A stretch of 64,000 nt of DNA, from assembly GCA_963832725.1 (NCBI GenBank), contig CAWHVG010000003.1, positions 1,860,001-1,924,000 of the forward strand. Direction: 5' to 3'. Positions 37,722 to 48,253 of this stretch are shown here, one piece after another. Source of the stretch: JAEZBP01 sp963832725 (lineage in GTDB: Bacteria > Myxococcota_A > Polyangia > Polyangiales > Sandaracinaceae). Under the pieces are notes generated by a model, which made no database searches, was not told the origin of the DNA, and worked only from the letters and a program-made list of their open reading frames with translations. Made by a program: the position numbers and the translations under genes. Every line of letters starts with the position of its first letter. Position 1 is the first letter of the stretch.

Positions 37722-40700
37722 ATGGCATCCACCGACCTCCCCACCCCGCAGTCGGTCCTCGAGACCCTGACTCAAGAGCGCCTGCTCGATCTGAGCCGCA
37801 CGTTCGGCATCGGCCTCCACCGCGGTCGCGAGACGAAGGCGCGGATGGCGAGCCGGCTCGGCGAACAGCTCGACCGCCGCCTGCCGACCGTCCTGCGCGA
37901 GCTCGGGCGCGACGAGCTGCGGGCCGTCTGCCGGCGGCACGGCCTCGCGGACGAGAGTCGCAGCCGGGCGGAGCTCCAGGCGCGCTTGCTCGAGGCGGCC
38001 GGCCTCGATCCCGGCCAGTCGGTGCCTCCTCCACCGGAGCACCACCTCGACCAGCTTCCGAGGCCCGGCCAAGTCGTGCAGGCGCGGCGTCGGCAGTGGA
38101 TGGTCGAAGATGTCCATCCCGGCGGCGAGCACGACTCGGCACGCGTTAGCCTCGTCTGCCTCGATGACGACGCGCCCGGTGAGTCGCTCGACATCCTGTG
38201 GGATCTCGAGGTCGGCGCGCGGGTCGTGGATCCGTCCTCGGAGGGCCTCGACGCGCACGGCCGCCTCGACCCGCCCGGCCACTTCGGCGCGTACCTGCAC
38301 GCCCTGAAGTGGAGCGCGGTGAGCGCGGCCGACGCGACGCGCTTCCAGGCGCCGTTCCGTGCGGGCATCAAGCTCATGGCGCACCAGCTCACGCCGCTGA
38401 TGAAAGCGCTGGAGCTGCCGCGGGCGAACCTCTTCATCGCGGACGATGTTGGCCTCGGAAAGACCATCGAAGCCGGGCTCGTCCTCCAGGAGCTGATCCT
38501 CCGGCAGCAAGCCGAGCTCGTGCTCGTCGCGTGTCCCGCCGCCATCTGCCTCCAATGGCGCGACGAGATGCAGCGCCGGTTCGGCCTGCGCTTCGAGGTG
38601 ATGACGCAGAAGTTCATCGCCTACCGCCGGCAGGAGCGCGGCTTCGGCGTGAACCCGTGGAGCACGCACAGCCGCTTCATCATCTCGCATCAGCTCCTCC
38701 GCCGGCCCGAATATCTGGACCCGCTGCTCGCGCACCTCGGCCCGCGCGCACGGAAGAGCCTGCTCATCCTCGACGAGGCGCACGCCGCGGCACCGGCCAG
38801 CCGGAGCAAGTACGCCGTCGACAGCGAGACCACGGCGACGGTCCGGACTCTCGCAGGGCGCTTCGACAACCGCCTCTTCCTGAGCGCGACGCCGCACAAC
38901 GGACACTCGAACTCGTTCAGCGCCCTGCTCGAGATCCTCGACCCGGTGCGCTTCACGCGCGGCGTGCCCATCGGCGGCCCGGAGGAGCTCGCGCCGATCA
39001 TGGTGCGCCGCCTGAAGCGCGATCTGCGCAAGCTGGGCGTCGAGCGCTTCCCGCGCCGGATCCTGGTGCAGCTCGCTCTCGAGCACGACGGCGAGGCGTG
39101 GTCGAACACAGAGACGCGGTACGACGCCGAGACGAACGCACAGGAGACCGGCGACGCGGCCATCATCGGCCCCGCCGACCCGATGGAGCTGACGCTCGCG
39201 GACACGCTCGCCCGCTACACCGAGCTCTGCGCCCCGAAGAAAGGCCGCGGCCGCCTCACGTTCATCCGCCTCCAGCAGCGCCTCCTCTCGAGCCCCGAAG
39301 CGTTCGCCCGCACGCTCGAAGTGCACGCACGCGCCGTGGCGGAGCGCGGCGGGCCCGTCGTCCACGACCCGAGCGCCGGCCAAGCGCAGCTGAACGTCGA
39401 CGCCGACGCGGATCTCCACGGCGAGGACGACGACGCCATCGAGGCCGAGTCCGCGTACGCCATCGCGAAGGACAGCGCCGCGCTCCCGAGCCCGACCGAA
39501 CAAGCCTCCGCTTTGCTCTCGGAGCTGCGGGCCACGGCCGAGAAGGCGCGACGGCAGCCCGACGCCAAGACCCGCGCCCTCCTCGCGTGGATGCGAGCGC
39601 ACCAGTGTCCGGCGATCGGACTGGACGCCACGAAGGCCGACCAAACGTGGACCGACCGCCGCGTCATCATCTTCACCGAGTGGGGCGACACCAAGCGCTA
39701 CCTCGTGGAGCTGCTCGGCCGCGCCGTCGCCGACACGGACCGCGGAGACGAGCGCATCCTGGTCTTCCACGGCGGCATGGGCGACGACGCGCGCGACGAG
39801 GTCCAGCACGCATTCAACGCGCCGCCCGACGAGCACCCGGTGCGCATCCTCATCGCGACCGACGCGGCGCGCGAAGGCATCAACCTCCAGGCCCACTGCG
39901 CCGACCTCTTCCACTTCGACCTGCCCTGGAACCCCTCGCGCCTCGAGCAGCGGAACGGCCGCATCGACCGCACGCTCCAGACCTCACCGGAAGTGCGCTG
40001 CCACTACTTCCTCTACCCGCAGCGCAAAGAGGACCGCGTCCTCGAGACCCTCGTGCGCAAGGTCGAGATCGTCCAGCAGGAGCTCGGCTCTCTCGGCGCC
40101 GTGCTCCTCGAGGACATCGAGAAGACCCTCGAGCCCGGCATCGACGAGCAAACCCACGATCAGCTCGAGCTCATCGGCAAGGACGCGAACACGAGCGCCG
40201 TGAACCACGAGCTCGAATCTCAACGCAAAGAGCAGTCGAAGCTCGAGGCCGAGGTCGCGCGTGCGGGCCGCCGCCTCGAAGCCTCGAAGAAGGCGCTCCA
40301 GGTCCACCCCGACTCGCTGCGCGGCGTGGTCGAGGTCGGCCTCCGCCTCGCCGGCGCCAGCGGCCTCATCGACGGCGACCCGACCCGCGAGGGCCGCCGC
40401 ACCTTCACCGTCCCCGAGCTCGATCGCTCGTGGGACCGGACGCTCGACAGCCTCCGCCCACCTCGCAAGCGCACCGAGTCCTTCTGGGAGTGGCGACAGC
40501 ACACGCCGCGCCCCGTCACGTTCGAGCCCATCGCCCGCCTCAGCGACGACACCGAGCAGCTCCACCTCGCGCACCCGCTGGTGAAGCGCATCCTCGACCG
40601 CTTCCTCGCGCAGGGCTTCAGCGCGCACGATCTGTCCCGGGTCTCGTCCGTGATCGCGCCCGACGACAGCGTCATCCGCATCATCGCCTACGCCCGCCTG

Positions 40701-41282
40701 AGCCTCTTCGGCCCCGGCGCAGCGCGCCTCCACGACGAGATCATCGGCATCGCCGCGCCCTGGTCCGGCGGAGACGACGCGGCCGAGCCGTACAAGGACG
40801 CGGCCACCGCGCAGAAGGCCATCGAGTCGTTCGAGAAGCTCGCCGCGCTCGATGCAAAAGCGCCCTCCCCGACCATCCAGGCGCGCATCGCGAGCCACGC
40901 CTCCCGCCTCTACGCCGAGCTCTGGCCCGCGCTCGAAGACGAAGCCGACGCGCGCGCCATCGCAGCGAAGAACGGCCTCTCCCAGCGGGCGCGCCGCGAG
41001 GCCGACGAGCTGCGGGCCCTCCTTCAGCGCCAGAAGAAGGCCATCGAGAAGCAAGCCAACGTCGTCGCGCAGATGGAGCTCTTCGCGCGTGCCGACACCA
41101 AGACCGATCAAGAACAGCAGCGCCAGCTCAAGCTCGACCACGAGCACATGAAGACGCGCTACCGCGCCATCGACGCCGAGATGGAGACCGAGCCCAAAGC
41201 GATCGAAGAGCTCTACGAAGTGCGAATGACCCGCCTCTCCCCGGTCGGCCTCGCCGTCAGCTGGCCCGAGGTGATGACGTGA
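37722..41282 (+). CDS. DISARM-like SNF2-family helicase (DrmD-like)
   Basis: This 1186-residue superfamily 2 ATPase begins with two SAP-like helical units (RLLDLSRTFGIGLHRGRETK and ELRAVCRRHGLADESRSRAEL, residues about 20-90). The motor has Walker A in FIADDVGLGKTIEAG near 245, DEAH in LILDEAHAAAP near 350, SATPHNGHSNSF, and C-lobe motifs IIFTEWGDTKRYL and QRNGRIDRTLQ near 650 and 745. The wording and size match the helicases of DISARM class 1 (DrmD). DISARM restricts phage DNA together with a methylase and DrmABC. The gene overlaps the next by GTGA, so it forms an operon with the methylase. No drmA, drmB or drmC is present, so the locus is DISARM-like or partial. A coiled region fills the C-terminus. 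Confidence 0.8.
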   Translation: MASTDLPTPQSVLETLTQERLLDLSRTFGIGLHRGRETKARMASRLGEQLDRRLPTVLRELGRDELRAVCRRHGLADESRSRAELQARLLEAAGLDPGQSVPPPPEHHLDQLPRPGQVVQARRRQWMVEDVHPGGEHDSARVSLVCLDDDAPGESLDILWDLEVGARVVDPSSEGLDAHGRLDPPGHFGAYLHALKWSAVSAADATRFQAPFRAGIKLMAHQLTPLMKALELPRANLFIADDVGLGKTIEAGLVLQELILRQQAELVLVACPAAICLQWRDEMQRRFGLRFEVMTQKFIAYRRQERGFGVNPWSTHSRFIISHQLLRRPEYLDPLLAHLGPRARKSLLILDEAHAAAPASRSKYAVDSETTATVRTLAGRFDNRLFLSATPHNGHSNSFSALLEILDPVRFTRGVPIGGPEELAPIMVRRLKRDLRKLGVERFPRRILVQLALEHDGEAWSNTETRYDAETNAQETGDAAIIGPADPMELTLADTLARYTELCAPKKGRGRLTFIRLQQRLLSSPEAFARTLEVHARAVAERGGPVVHDPSAGQAQLNVDADADLHGEDDDAIEAESAYAIAKDSAALPSPTEQASALLSELRATAEKARRQPDAKTRALLAWMRAHQCPAIGLDATKADQTWTDRRVIIFTEWGDTKRYLVELLGRAVADTDRGDERILVFHGGMGDDARDEVQHAFNAPPDEHPVRILIATDAAREGINLQAHCADLFHFDLPWNPSRLEQRNGRIDRTLQTSPEVRCHYFLYPQRKEDRVLETLVRKVEIVQQELGSLGAVLLEDIEKTLEPGIDEQTHDQLELIGKDANTSAVNHELESQRKEQSKLEAEVARAGRRLEASKKALQVHPDSLRGVVEVGLRLAGASGLIDGDPTREGRRTFTVPELDRSWDRTLDSLRPPRKRTESFWEWRQHTPRPVTFEPIARLSDDTEQLHLAHPLVKRILDRFLAQGFSAHDLSRVSSVIAPDDSVIRIIAYARLSLFGPGAARLHDEIIGIAAPWSGGDDAAEPYKDAATAQKAIESFEKLAALDAKAPSPTIQARIASHASRLYAELWPALEDEADARAIAAKNGLSQRARREADELRALLQRQKKAIEKQANVVAQMELFARADTKTDQEQQRQLKLDHEHMKTRYRAIDAEMETEPKAIEELYEVRMTRLSPVGLAVSWPEVMT

Positions 41283-44200
41283 AAGACGCCGACCAGCGAT
41301 TCCACGAAGAGTGGCTCGGCCTAGCGCAACCGATCGAGGGCCTCGTCTTCTCCGTCCCCGCGCTGTCCGACGCCCAGATCGCCCCGAAAGTCCGCCCCGG
41401 CATCACAGCCGAGCTCGAAGCGCACCTCGAAGACACCGACCACGGCCCCGCCCTCCGCGAAGTCCGCGCCTTCTTCGAGACCTTCCTCGGCTACTCGCTG
41501 CCCGGCGCCCTCATCGAGCGCGAGAACCTCCCGCCCGCCCTCTCCTTCTACGCCCCCGAAGGCCGCCAAGAAATCCGTCCCAGCTTCGCCATCGCCCGCA
41601 CCCCGGCCGAAGCCCCCGACGACGACCCCTTCGCCCAGTTCGCAGAAGTAGAGGCCACACCGCAAAACTCCCCCTCCCGCCGGGAGGGGGCCGGGGGGTG
41701 GGGCTCAGGAGAAGCGGCCGCAGGCATCACCCCCTCCCGCCGGGAGGGGGCCGGGGGGTGGGCCGGCCACGACGCCACCGGCACGACCTCCCCCTCCCGA
41801 CGGGAGGGGGCCGGGGGGTGGGGCTCAGGGGAAGCGCAAGTAGTCGCCCTGGTCTGGGACCTGACAACAGACGCAGGAGAAGCCGCAGTAGGCATCGACT
41901 TAGACAAACCGGAAACGGAAACAGGCCCCTGGCGCTACCCCCCCACAGCCAAGCTGGAGCGCCTCCTCCGCCACACCGGCATCCCGATCGCCTTCATCAC
42001 CAACCGCCGCGAGCTCCGCATCCTCTACGCCCCCGCGGGCGAATCGAGCGCCCACCTCACCTTCCGCTTCGAGGCCCTCCGCCAGCGCGCAGGCCGCCCG
42101 CTCCTAGCGGCCTTAGAGCTCATCTTCCACGCCAGCCGCACCTACGGCGCCGCCCCCGAGTACACCTTCGAGGGCCTCCTCAAAGAAAGCCGCCTCCGCC
42201 AAGCCGACGTGACCAAGGACCTGGCCGCCCAGGTCTTCGAGGCCGTCGAGATCCTCCTCGAAGGCTTCGAGCACGCGGCCGCCCGCGACTGCACCACCGA
42301 GCGCCCCGACTGGCTGCGCGCCGCGCTCGAGGCCCCGGACGACCACGCCTACCAGGGCATCCTCAGCGTCGTCCTTCGCCTCGTCTTCACCCTCTACTCC
42401 GAGGACCAGGGCCTCGTCCCCGTCCAGCACCCGACCTACGCCGAGCACCTCAGCGTCCTCGGCCTCTACGAGCGCCTCGCCGCCGACGCGGGCGCCCACC
42501 CCGAGTCCATGCACCTGCGCTTCGGCGCGTACGGCCGCCTCATCGCGCTCTTCCGCGCCATCTACCTCGGCGTCACCCACGGCGACCTCCGCCTCCCGCC
42601 GCGGCGCGGCACCCTCTTCGACCCGAGCGCCTACCCCTTCCTCGAAGGCGGCCTCCCCGGCTGGACGGCAGCCATCGCCCTGCCCGAGGAGCGCGCCGCC
42701 GTCGAGCTCCCCAGCATCGACGACGACACCGTCTACCGCGTCCTCCACCGCCTCGTCGTCCTCGACGGCCAGCGCCTGAGCTACCGCTCCCTCGACGTCG
42801 AGCAGATCGGCGCCGTCTACGAATCGCTGATGGGCTACCACGTCCAGCGCGTCGAGAGCCCGGCCGTGCGCCTCGGCCCCCAGCGCGTCTGGGTCGAGAC
42901 CGAGGCCGTGCGCGCCATGAAGCCGGCGGACCGCAAGCGCTTCCTCAAAGACACCTGCGGCCTCACCAAAGCGGCGCAGACCAAGGTCGAGAAAGCCCTG
43001 AAGAGCGCCGACGACGCCGAGACCGCGGCCCTGGCCCTGTCCGAGCTCGCGAGCGGCCGCGCCAAGAAGCAGCAGAACCGCGTCGCCGCCGGCCGCCTCG
43101 TCCTCCAGCCGGGCGAAGAGCGCCGCCGCACGGGCAGCCACTACACCCCGCGCTGGCTGAGCGAGAAAGTCGTCAAGCGCACCCTCGAGCCCATCCTCGC
43201 CTGCCTCGGCGAAGACCGTACGGCCGAGCAGATCCTCAGCCTCAAGATCTGCGACCCCGCCATGGGCTCGGGCGCCTTCCTCGTCGCCGCGTGTCGCCTC
43301 TTGGCCGAAGAGCTCGTATCCGCGTGGGATCGCGCGGGCGAGCTCGCCGCCCTGAGCGAAGCCCACGGCGACCCGCTCTTGCATGCCCGCCGCCTCGTCT
43401 CCCAGCGCTGCCTCTACGGCGTCGACAAGAACGCCGCGGCCGTCGAGCTCGCCAAGCTCTCCCTCTGGCTCGTCACCCTGAGCCAGCATCTCCCCTTCAC
43501 CTTCGTCGACCACGCCCTTCGCCACGGCGACTCCCTGGTCGGCCTCGACCTCGAGCAGATCAAGAGCTTCCACTGGGAGAAGACGGGCCAGCTCGAGACC
43601 TTCCGCCGCGCGCTCGAAGACGCCCTCGACCAAGCGCTCGAGCACCGCGACCAGCATCCTCGCCTTGGCCGAGCGCGAAGACCCCGCCTCGCAGCGCGAG
43701 AAGCAGCGCCTCCTCGAGTACGCCGAGCAAGCCACAGAGCGCATCCGCATGATCGCGGACGCCTGCGTCGGCGCCTTCTTCGCGCATGACAAGCCCAAGG
43801 CCCGCGAACAAGAGCGCAAAGCCCGCCTCGACCTCGTCAACCGCCTCCTCGCCGGCGACGAGCGCGCGCACGAGCCCCTGGCCGCCATGGCCCGCGACAT
43901 CCGCGCCCAACACGCCCCCTTCCACTGGATGCTCGAGTTCCCCGAGGTCTTCTGGGAAGAGCGCCCAGACCCCCTCGACCCCGGCGCCGAGCACCGCGCC
44001 GCCTACATGGAAGCCTTCGTCGGCAACCCGCCGTTCGCGGGGAAGAACGCCATCAGCGACGCCGACGGTCCCGGGTATCTGGACTGCTTCATGGCCCGCT
44101 ACCCCGAGCTGAACGGACGGCGAACACCGACCTGTCCGCGTACTTCTTCCTCCGCGCCGCCGAGCTGCTCGGTGCACACGGCACGTCGGACTCATCGCCA

Positions 44201-45485
44201 CGAACACCATCGCCCAGGGCGACTACGCGGCTGATGTCGCTCAAGCCCCTCGTAGAAGGCCGCGGCTCGACATCTACGACGCCACGCCCAGCTTGCCTGG
44301 CCCGGCGCCGCGGCCGTCACCGTGGCCACCGTTCACCTCGCCTTCGGGCGACCGCGCGACCGGACCGGCGTCATGCTCTTGGACGGCAAGGCGACGTGCC
44401 GCGATCAACTCGCGATTGCGCCCAAAACCCGAGCGTCCCGAGCCGGTCAGGCTGGTCAGCGAACAGCGCCTCGCCTTCATGGGCGGCAAGCTCGTCGGCG
44501 TGGGCTTGCGCCTGAGCACGACGAGCGCGACGAGTTCATCGCTCACGTCCGAGCAACGCCGCGCGTCTTCCGCCCGTACATCGGCGGCGAAGACGTCAAC
44601 AGTCACCCCGACCCGCCATCAGCCGCTACATGATCGACTTCTCCACGAAGACGCTCGACGAGGCTGCGCAGTGGCCCGAGCTCCTCGCGATATCGAAGAG
44701 CTGGTGAAGCCGGCCCGCATGACCGAACAAGCGCGGGCACCTACAAGACCTACTGGTGGCGTCCCGGTGAGAGCGGAGCGGCGCTCTACGAAGGGCTCGC
44801 CGGGCTGAGCCGTTGCCTGTGCGCCGCGAACGTGACCAAGCACCTCATGTTCACGTTCCAGCCCACGACTCCGTTCTTCAGCCAGACGCTCTACGTCTTC
44901 CCGCTTGATCGCTGGAGCGCATTCGCCGCCCTCCAATCCCGCGTCCACGAGCCCTGGGCCCGCCTGCTCTCCTCCTCGCTCGAAGACCGACTTCGCTACG
45001 CGGCGAGCGACTGCTTCGAGACCTTCCCCTTCCCCGAAGCCGACCCGCACGCCGTGATCCCTGCCCTCGAGACGATCGGCGAACAGCTCTACCAAGCCCG
45101 CGCCAAGTACATGGTCGACACCGACCAGGGCCTCACCAAGACCTACAACGCCCTCAAAGACCCGGCGGAAGACGACCCCCGCATCCTCGAGCTCCGCCAG
45201 CTCCACGAGGACATGGACCGCGCCGTCCTCGCCGCCTACGGCTGGCAAGACATCCCAGTCCCCCCCTTCTGCCCCAAAACCGACGAACACCGCGCCGCCC
45301 TCACCGCCTTCGAAGACGAAGTCATCGACCGCCTCTACGTCCTCAACGCCGAGCGAGCGAGGGAAGAAGCCCGGCTAGGCCTCGGCAAGAAGAGGCGTTC
45401 CCAGGCTTCCACCAAGGACAATCCGTCACAAACAATAGAATCGACAATGCAGGAAAACCTCGGGTTTGATGAGCGACAGCAATAA
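41279..45485 (+). pseudogene. Eco57I-type N6-adenine DNA methylase/specificity protein (DrmMI-like), several frameshifts
   Basis: This large modification enzyme is coupled to the helicase gene by a GTGA overlap. Motif I is DPAMGSGAFLVAACRLLAEEL (about residue 659) after HYTPRWLSEKVVKRTLEPIL, and motif IV NPPF is in AFVGNPPFAGKNAISD. A target-recognition-like C-terminal part follows (QTLYVFPLDRWSAFAALQSRVHEPWA, near 44880). The frame shifts at about 43660, and at least three more times between 44105 and 44830. Then 44832-45485 is clean again. Repaired length is about 1400 residues. A triple in-frame repeat of 20 residues sits near residues 131-190. Such enzymes protect host DNA in DISARM and BREX-like systems. 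Confidence 0.8.
41671..41840 (+). repeat. Three 60-bp units with a REP-like palindrome, inside the methylase gene
   Basis: The palindromic segment CCCCTCCCGCCGGGAGGGGG followed by CCGGGGGGTGGG occurs at 41671, 41731 and 41791, exactly 60 bp apart. In the gene's frame it encodes PSRREGAGGW three times. The 28-30 bp between copies is also partly conserved (GGGCTCAGG, GAAGC). It resembles GC-rich intergenic repeats that have entered a coding sequence without breaking the frame. Confidence 0.9.
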
Positions 45486-45608
45486 ACGTGATTACGGGCT
45501 ATCGCGCTTCCAGCGTCACCGGCTCAGCATGCCGGAGATTGCCATACTCTATGCACCACGCTCCTCGAATGTCAGACACGCAGGTTCTACGCGCACGGGT
45601 GAACCAAA

Positions 45609-46640
45609 GTGAATTACTACGGCTCGTATCGCAAGCTTCTGGGGAACGCAACGTCGGCCATGGTGGGCGCTGTCGAGATCTACAACAAGCCACGATTCGC
45701 CTATCGTGACGAGTGTGTGGCAGTGCTCCTCGTCAATGCATGGGAGCTCGCACTGAAGGCGTTGTTGTCGAAGAACCGTGTGTCCATTTACTACAAGAAG
45801 AAACCTGGTCAGCCGTATCGGACGCTCGCCCTCTCTGACGCCCTGAACAAGGCCACTCCCCTCTTCCCGAAAGGCCTGCCCGCGGGCGCCGTGCACGCTA
45901 ACCTAGACCTGATCACCACTTACCGCGACAATGTTGTGCACTTCTACAACGCGAAGGGCTTCGCGCTCCTCATGTATTCTATTGCTCAAACATGCGTGGT
46001 GAACTTTCGGGACCTGCTCCGGGATGCGTTCAGCGTTGATCTCGGCTCTGAAATCACTTGGCGCCTTTTGCCACTGGGGCTAGAGCCTCCAATCGATCCA
46101 GTGACGTATCTGCGCGATCTTGCTAATGCGGGCACCGCCTCACCGGCCGAGAAACAGTTCGTGGGAGAGGTGCTGCGACTGGCGAAAGAGGCGTCTTCGA
46201 GCGGCTTCGACACCGGCCGTGTTGTCACACTCTTTACAATAAAGCTGGAGTCGACCAAGAAGCTTCATGGCGCGGATGCGGTCGTGGGCGTCGTAGGCGG
46301 TGAGGCCGGCGGCACCAACCCGCTCGCAATGGAGCGGCGAGTAGACCCGAACGTTAGCCATCCCCTGCGCACAACCGACGTTATTGATGAGGTCGGTACG
46401 CTCCACGGCACTCGGTTCACATCACACACGTTTCAGGCTGTGGTGTGGAAGCACGGACTAAAGGACAAGTCACGATATTGTTGGCGCGCGGACCAGGGGA
46501 TTCTGGTTAAGTATTCACGTGATGTTGTGGCCTTCATCCGTCGCCTCACCAAAGCGGACCTCGAAGCGTGCATCACGGACTACCGAGCGCATTTGCATCA
46601 GCGACGGCGCGCGTCGTCGCGTGGACGGCGCCGGTCGTGA
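45609..46640 (+). CDS. DUF3644-family protein
   Basis: The 343-residue cytoplasmic protein has the DUF3644 (PF12358) pattern in its first 190 residues: LLGNATSAMVGAVEIYNKPRFAYRDECVAVLLVNAWELALKALL, then NLDLITTYRDNVVHFYN. DUF3644 proteins are helical, resemble HEPN-like folds, and are often found near restriction-modification and abortive-infection genes. The start is GTG. Base composition is clearly lower in GC than in neighbours and codons such as AAT, ATT and TAT are common, suggesting recent transfer. The C-terminus (HQRRRASSRGRRRS) is very basic and may be extended artificially. Confidence 0.75.
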   Translation: MNYYGSYRKLLGNATSAMVGAVEIYNKPRFAYRDECVAVLLVNAWELALKALLSKNRVSIYYKKKPGQPYRTLALSDALNKATPLFPKGLPAGAVHANLDLITTYRDNVVHFYNAKGFALLMYSIAQTCVVNFRDLLRDAFSVDLGSEITWRLLPLGLEPPIDPVTYLRDLANAGTASPAEKQFVGEVLRLAKEASSSGFDTGRVVTLFTIKLESTKKLHGADAVVGVVGGEAGGTNPLAMERRVDPNVSHPLRTTDVIDEVGTLHGTRFTSHTFQAVVWKHGLKDKSRYCWRADQGILVKYSRDVVAFIRRLTKADLEACITDYRAHLHQRRRASSRGRRRS

Positions 46641-46836
46641 CCGACCGCCCCAGGCGCTGTGTTCTCGAGATGCCTACCCGTCGCGGCGCAAGGGTCGCGA
46701 TCGCGAGCGACAACGATACGCCTATGCGGCAGGTGCCCGGGCTGGCAAGGGGTAGACGCCCCGACGCCCCCCCCGATTCGAGCCGTCCGCAAACACCCGC
46801 CTTCTTGATGCCCTCTACTATGCACAGCGCACTGTC

Positions 46837-47820
46837 ATGCTTCTCGAACAAGCCCTCCTCCACCTCCCAGAAATCCTCACAGGCACAAGCTATCCGTCGC
46901 AGGACTACGAGAGCGGCATTGTCGGTGCCTACTCGCTGGCATTGTTGCAGGAGTTGAATGGACGGGGTGTTCCAAACCCGATTTCGTGTCTACAGAATGA
47001 ACGGCCGTACAAGCCGAAACCCGGCTATTGGAGCGACGCATCGAACCCGAAGAGGAAGCGCTACCTCCGCGTCGATCTTCACGTGAACGCAAGTCGGCTG
47101 CGGACCGGCAGCAAGGCGCTCGCTAGCTATGGATGGCGGCACAGCAACTGGCTAGAAGCAAAATTCTTTCGGAGCTATTCGACGACAGGAGCGCCCCGGC
47201 AGTCCAGTAATCAGGCGCTTAATACGGCGGCACTTCTGGCGGATTTGATCAGGATTCTGACGTTAGTCCCTCCCTGCGTATCAAGAGGACACAGCTTTGC
47301 AGGACGTTATCTTCTGCATGTGTATTCCAGACAAGTAAAGGATCACCTGAGCATGGAGCGCCGCAAGGCCTCCTCTGGAAGCCAGAAAAAGGAACTCCGA
47401 GCGTGGATTGGGGCTCTAACCGAGCCCGGCCACAAGGCCGTCGAGAACTTTAAGCTTGTGACAGAGACCGACGGGGTGAGGAGGAATATCAACCCGGGTT
47501 TGTCGGACTTAACAATTTCGTTTGAGTCGACAAACACCGTGGTTGCCCCTCTTTACCACTTGAGTGACCACAGGCAGTATGTCTGCATACTGTCGCGAAT
47601 CGATGCCTTCGAAGTAAACTTGGATACACAGGCGTGGGGAGTTCAACTCGACAGGACACTCAAGCAAACATCTCAGTCATCCTACGGTAAGATCAACCGG
47701 TTCGTCGGCAGCCGGGTGAACATCAAGGGCAACATCGAGGAGCAACCTCCTCCTGACGAGGACGGCGACGATGATGTGAAGGACAGATCTGAGGAATATG
47801 CGGTCGGCGATGAAATCTAA
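46837..47820 (+). CDS. Unknown protein with candidate PD-(D/E)XK nuclease motif
   Basis: The 327-residue product matches no family I recognise. Within the first 110 residues a helix with an acidic residue (DYESGIVGAYSLALLQEL, Glu25) is followed by strand YLRVDLHV (Asp80) and strand NWLEAKFFR (Glu107, Lys109). The order E, D, E-x-K is that of the PD-(D/E)XK nuclease core. The C-terminal half is mixed alpha-beta and ends with an acidic tail. The gene is low in GC, like its two neighbours, and lies in a defence-like context. ATG 46837 is the first possible start after an in-frame TAG, but coding-like sequence extends about 40 bases upstream. The 196-bp gap before it shows no gene. Confidence 0.65.
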   Translation: MLLEQALLHLPEILTGTSYPSQDYESGIVGAYSLALLQELNGRGVPNPISCLQNERPYKPKPGYWSDASNPKRKRYLRVDLHVNASRLRTGSKALASYGWRHSNWLEAKFFRSYSTTGAPRQSSNQALNTAALLADLIRILTLVPPCVSRGHSFAGRYLLHVYSRQVKDHLSMERRKASSGSQKKELRAWIGALTEPGHKAVENFKLVTETDGVRRNINPGLSDLTISFESTNTVVAPLYHLSDHRQYVCILSRIDAFEVNLDTQAWGVQLDRTLKQTSQSSYGKINRFVGSRVNIKGNIEEQPPPDEDGDDDVKDRSEEYAVGDEI

Positions 47821-47849
47821 CAAGCGACCGGAACTAGACTAGTTAGGTT

Positions 47850-48036
47850 CCCGCGGGGAAGACCACGCCGCGCTCACCGGCCATCCACCGGGCCTTCGCC
47901 GCGCGATGATCCGCGCGGAACTGGAGGAGCTCCGCGATGGCCGCGACAGGCGCCTCGGTCTGGCCACGTCCGGCCGCGATGTGCGGCGTCACCTTGCCGA
48001 GCTCGAGCTCGAGCAACCGGAACCAGGTTCGTGCTC
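47850..48036 (-). repeat. RAYT internal fragment joined to a REP copy
   Basis: Bases 47850-48005 match an internal part of the full RAYT gene (50090-50235) on the minus strand with a few differences. They run directly into a REP-like palindrome at 48011-48036. The rest of 47821-48253 has no supported gene, although it includes the leader of the RelA/SpoT-domain gene. Confidence 0.8.
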
Positions 48037-48253
48037 CCCGCGACGCGGCCAGCGAGCGGGTCGGAGAGTCACTGTGCCGCGAACTTTCGCTGCGAGGCTG
48101 GCGGATGGCCCCGGCCGGCGCGATCGCTCTTCTTCCCTTGCTGGCGCGACGCTGCCATGATGCTGCTGCGCTACCGCAAAGCTGAAGCAGCTCCTCCTGC
48201 AGCGAGCGCGTTCATGTGTGCTACACGCGAAACAAGTCCACCGGGTTACGACA

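Noticed and set aside
37500..39914. An 804-codon minus-strand frame over the helicase gene
   Set aside because: It is a shadow; all helicase motifs are on the plus strand.
41671..41840. CRISPR-like array of three palindromic repeats of about 30 bp with spacers of about 30 bp
   Set aside because: The repeats and the segments between them encode a continuous in-frame peptide within the methylase gene, spacers are partly identical to each other, and no cas genes are present.
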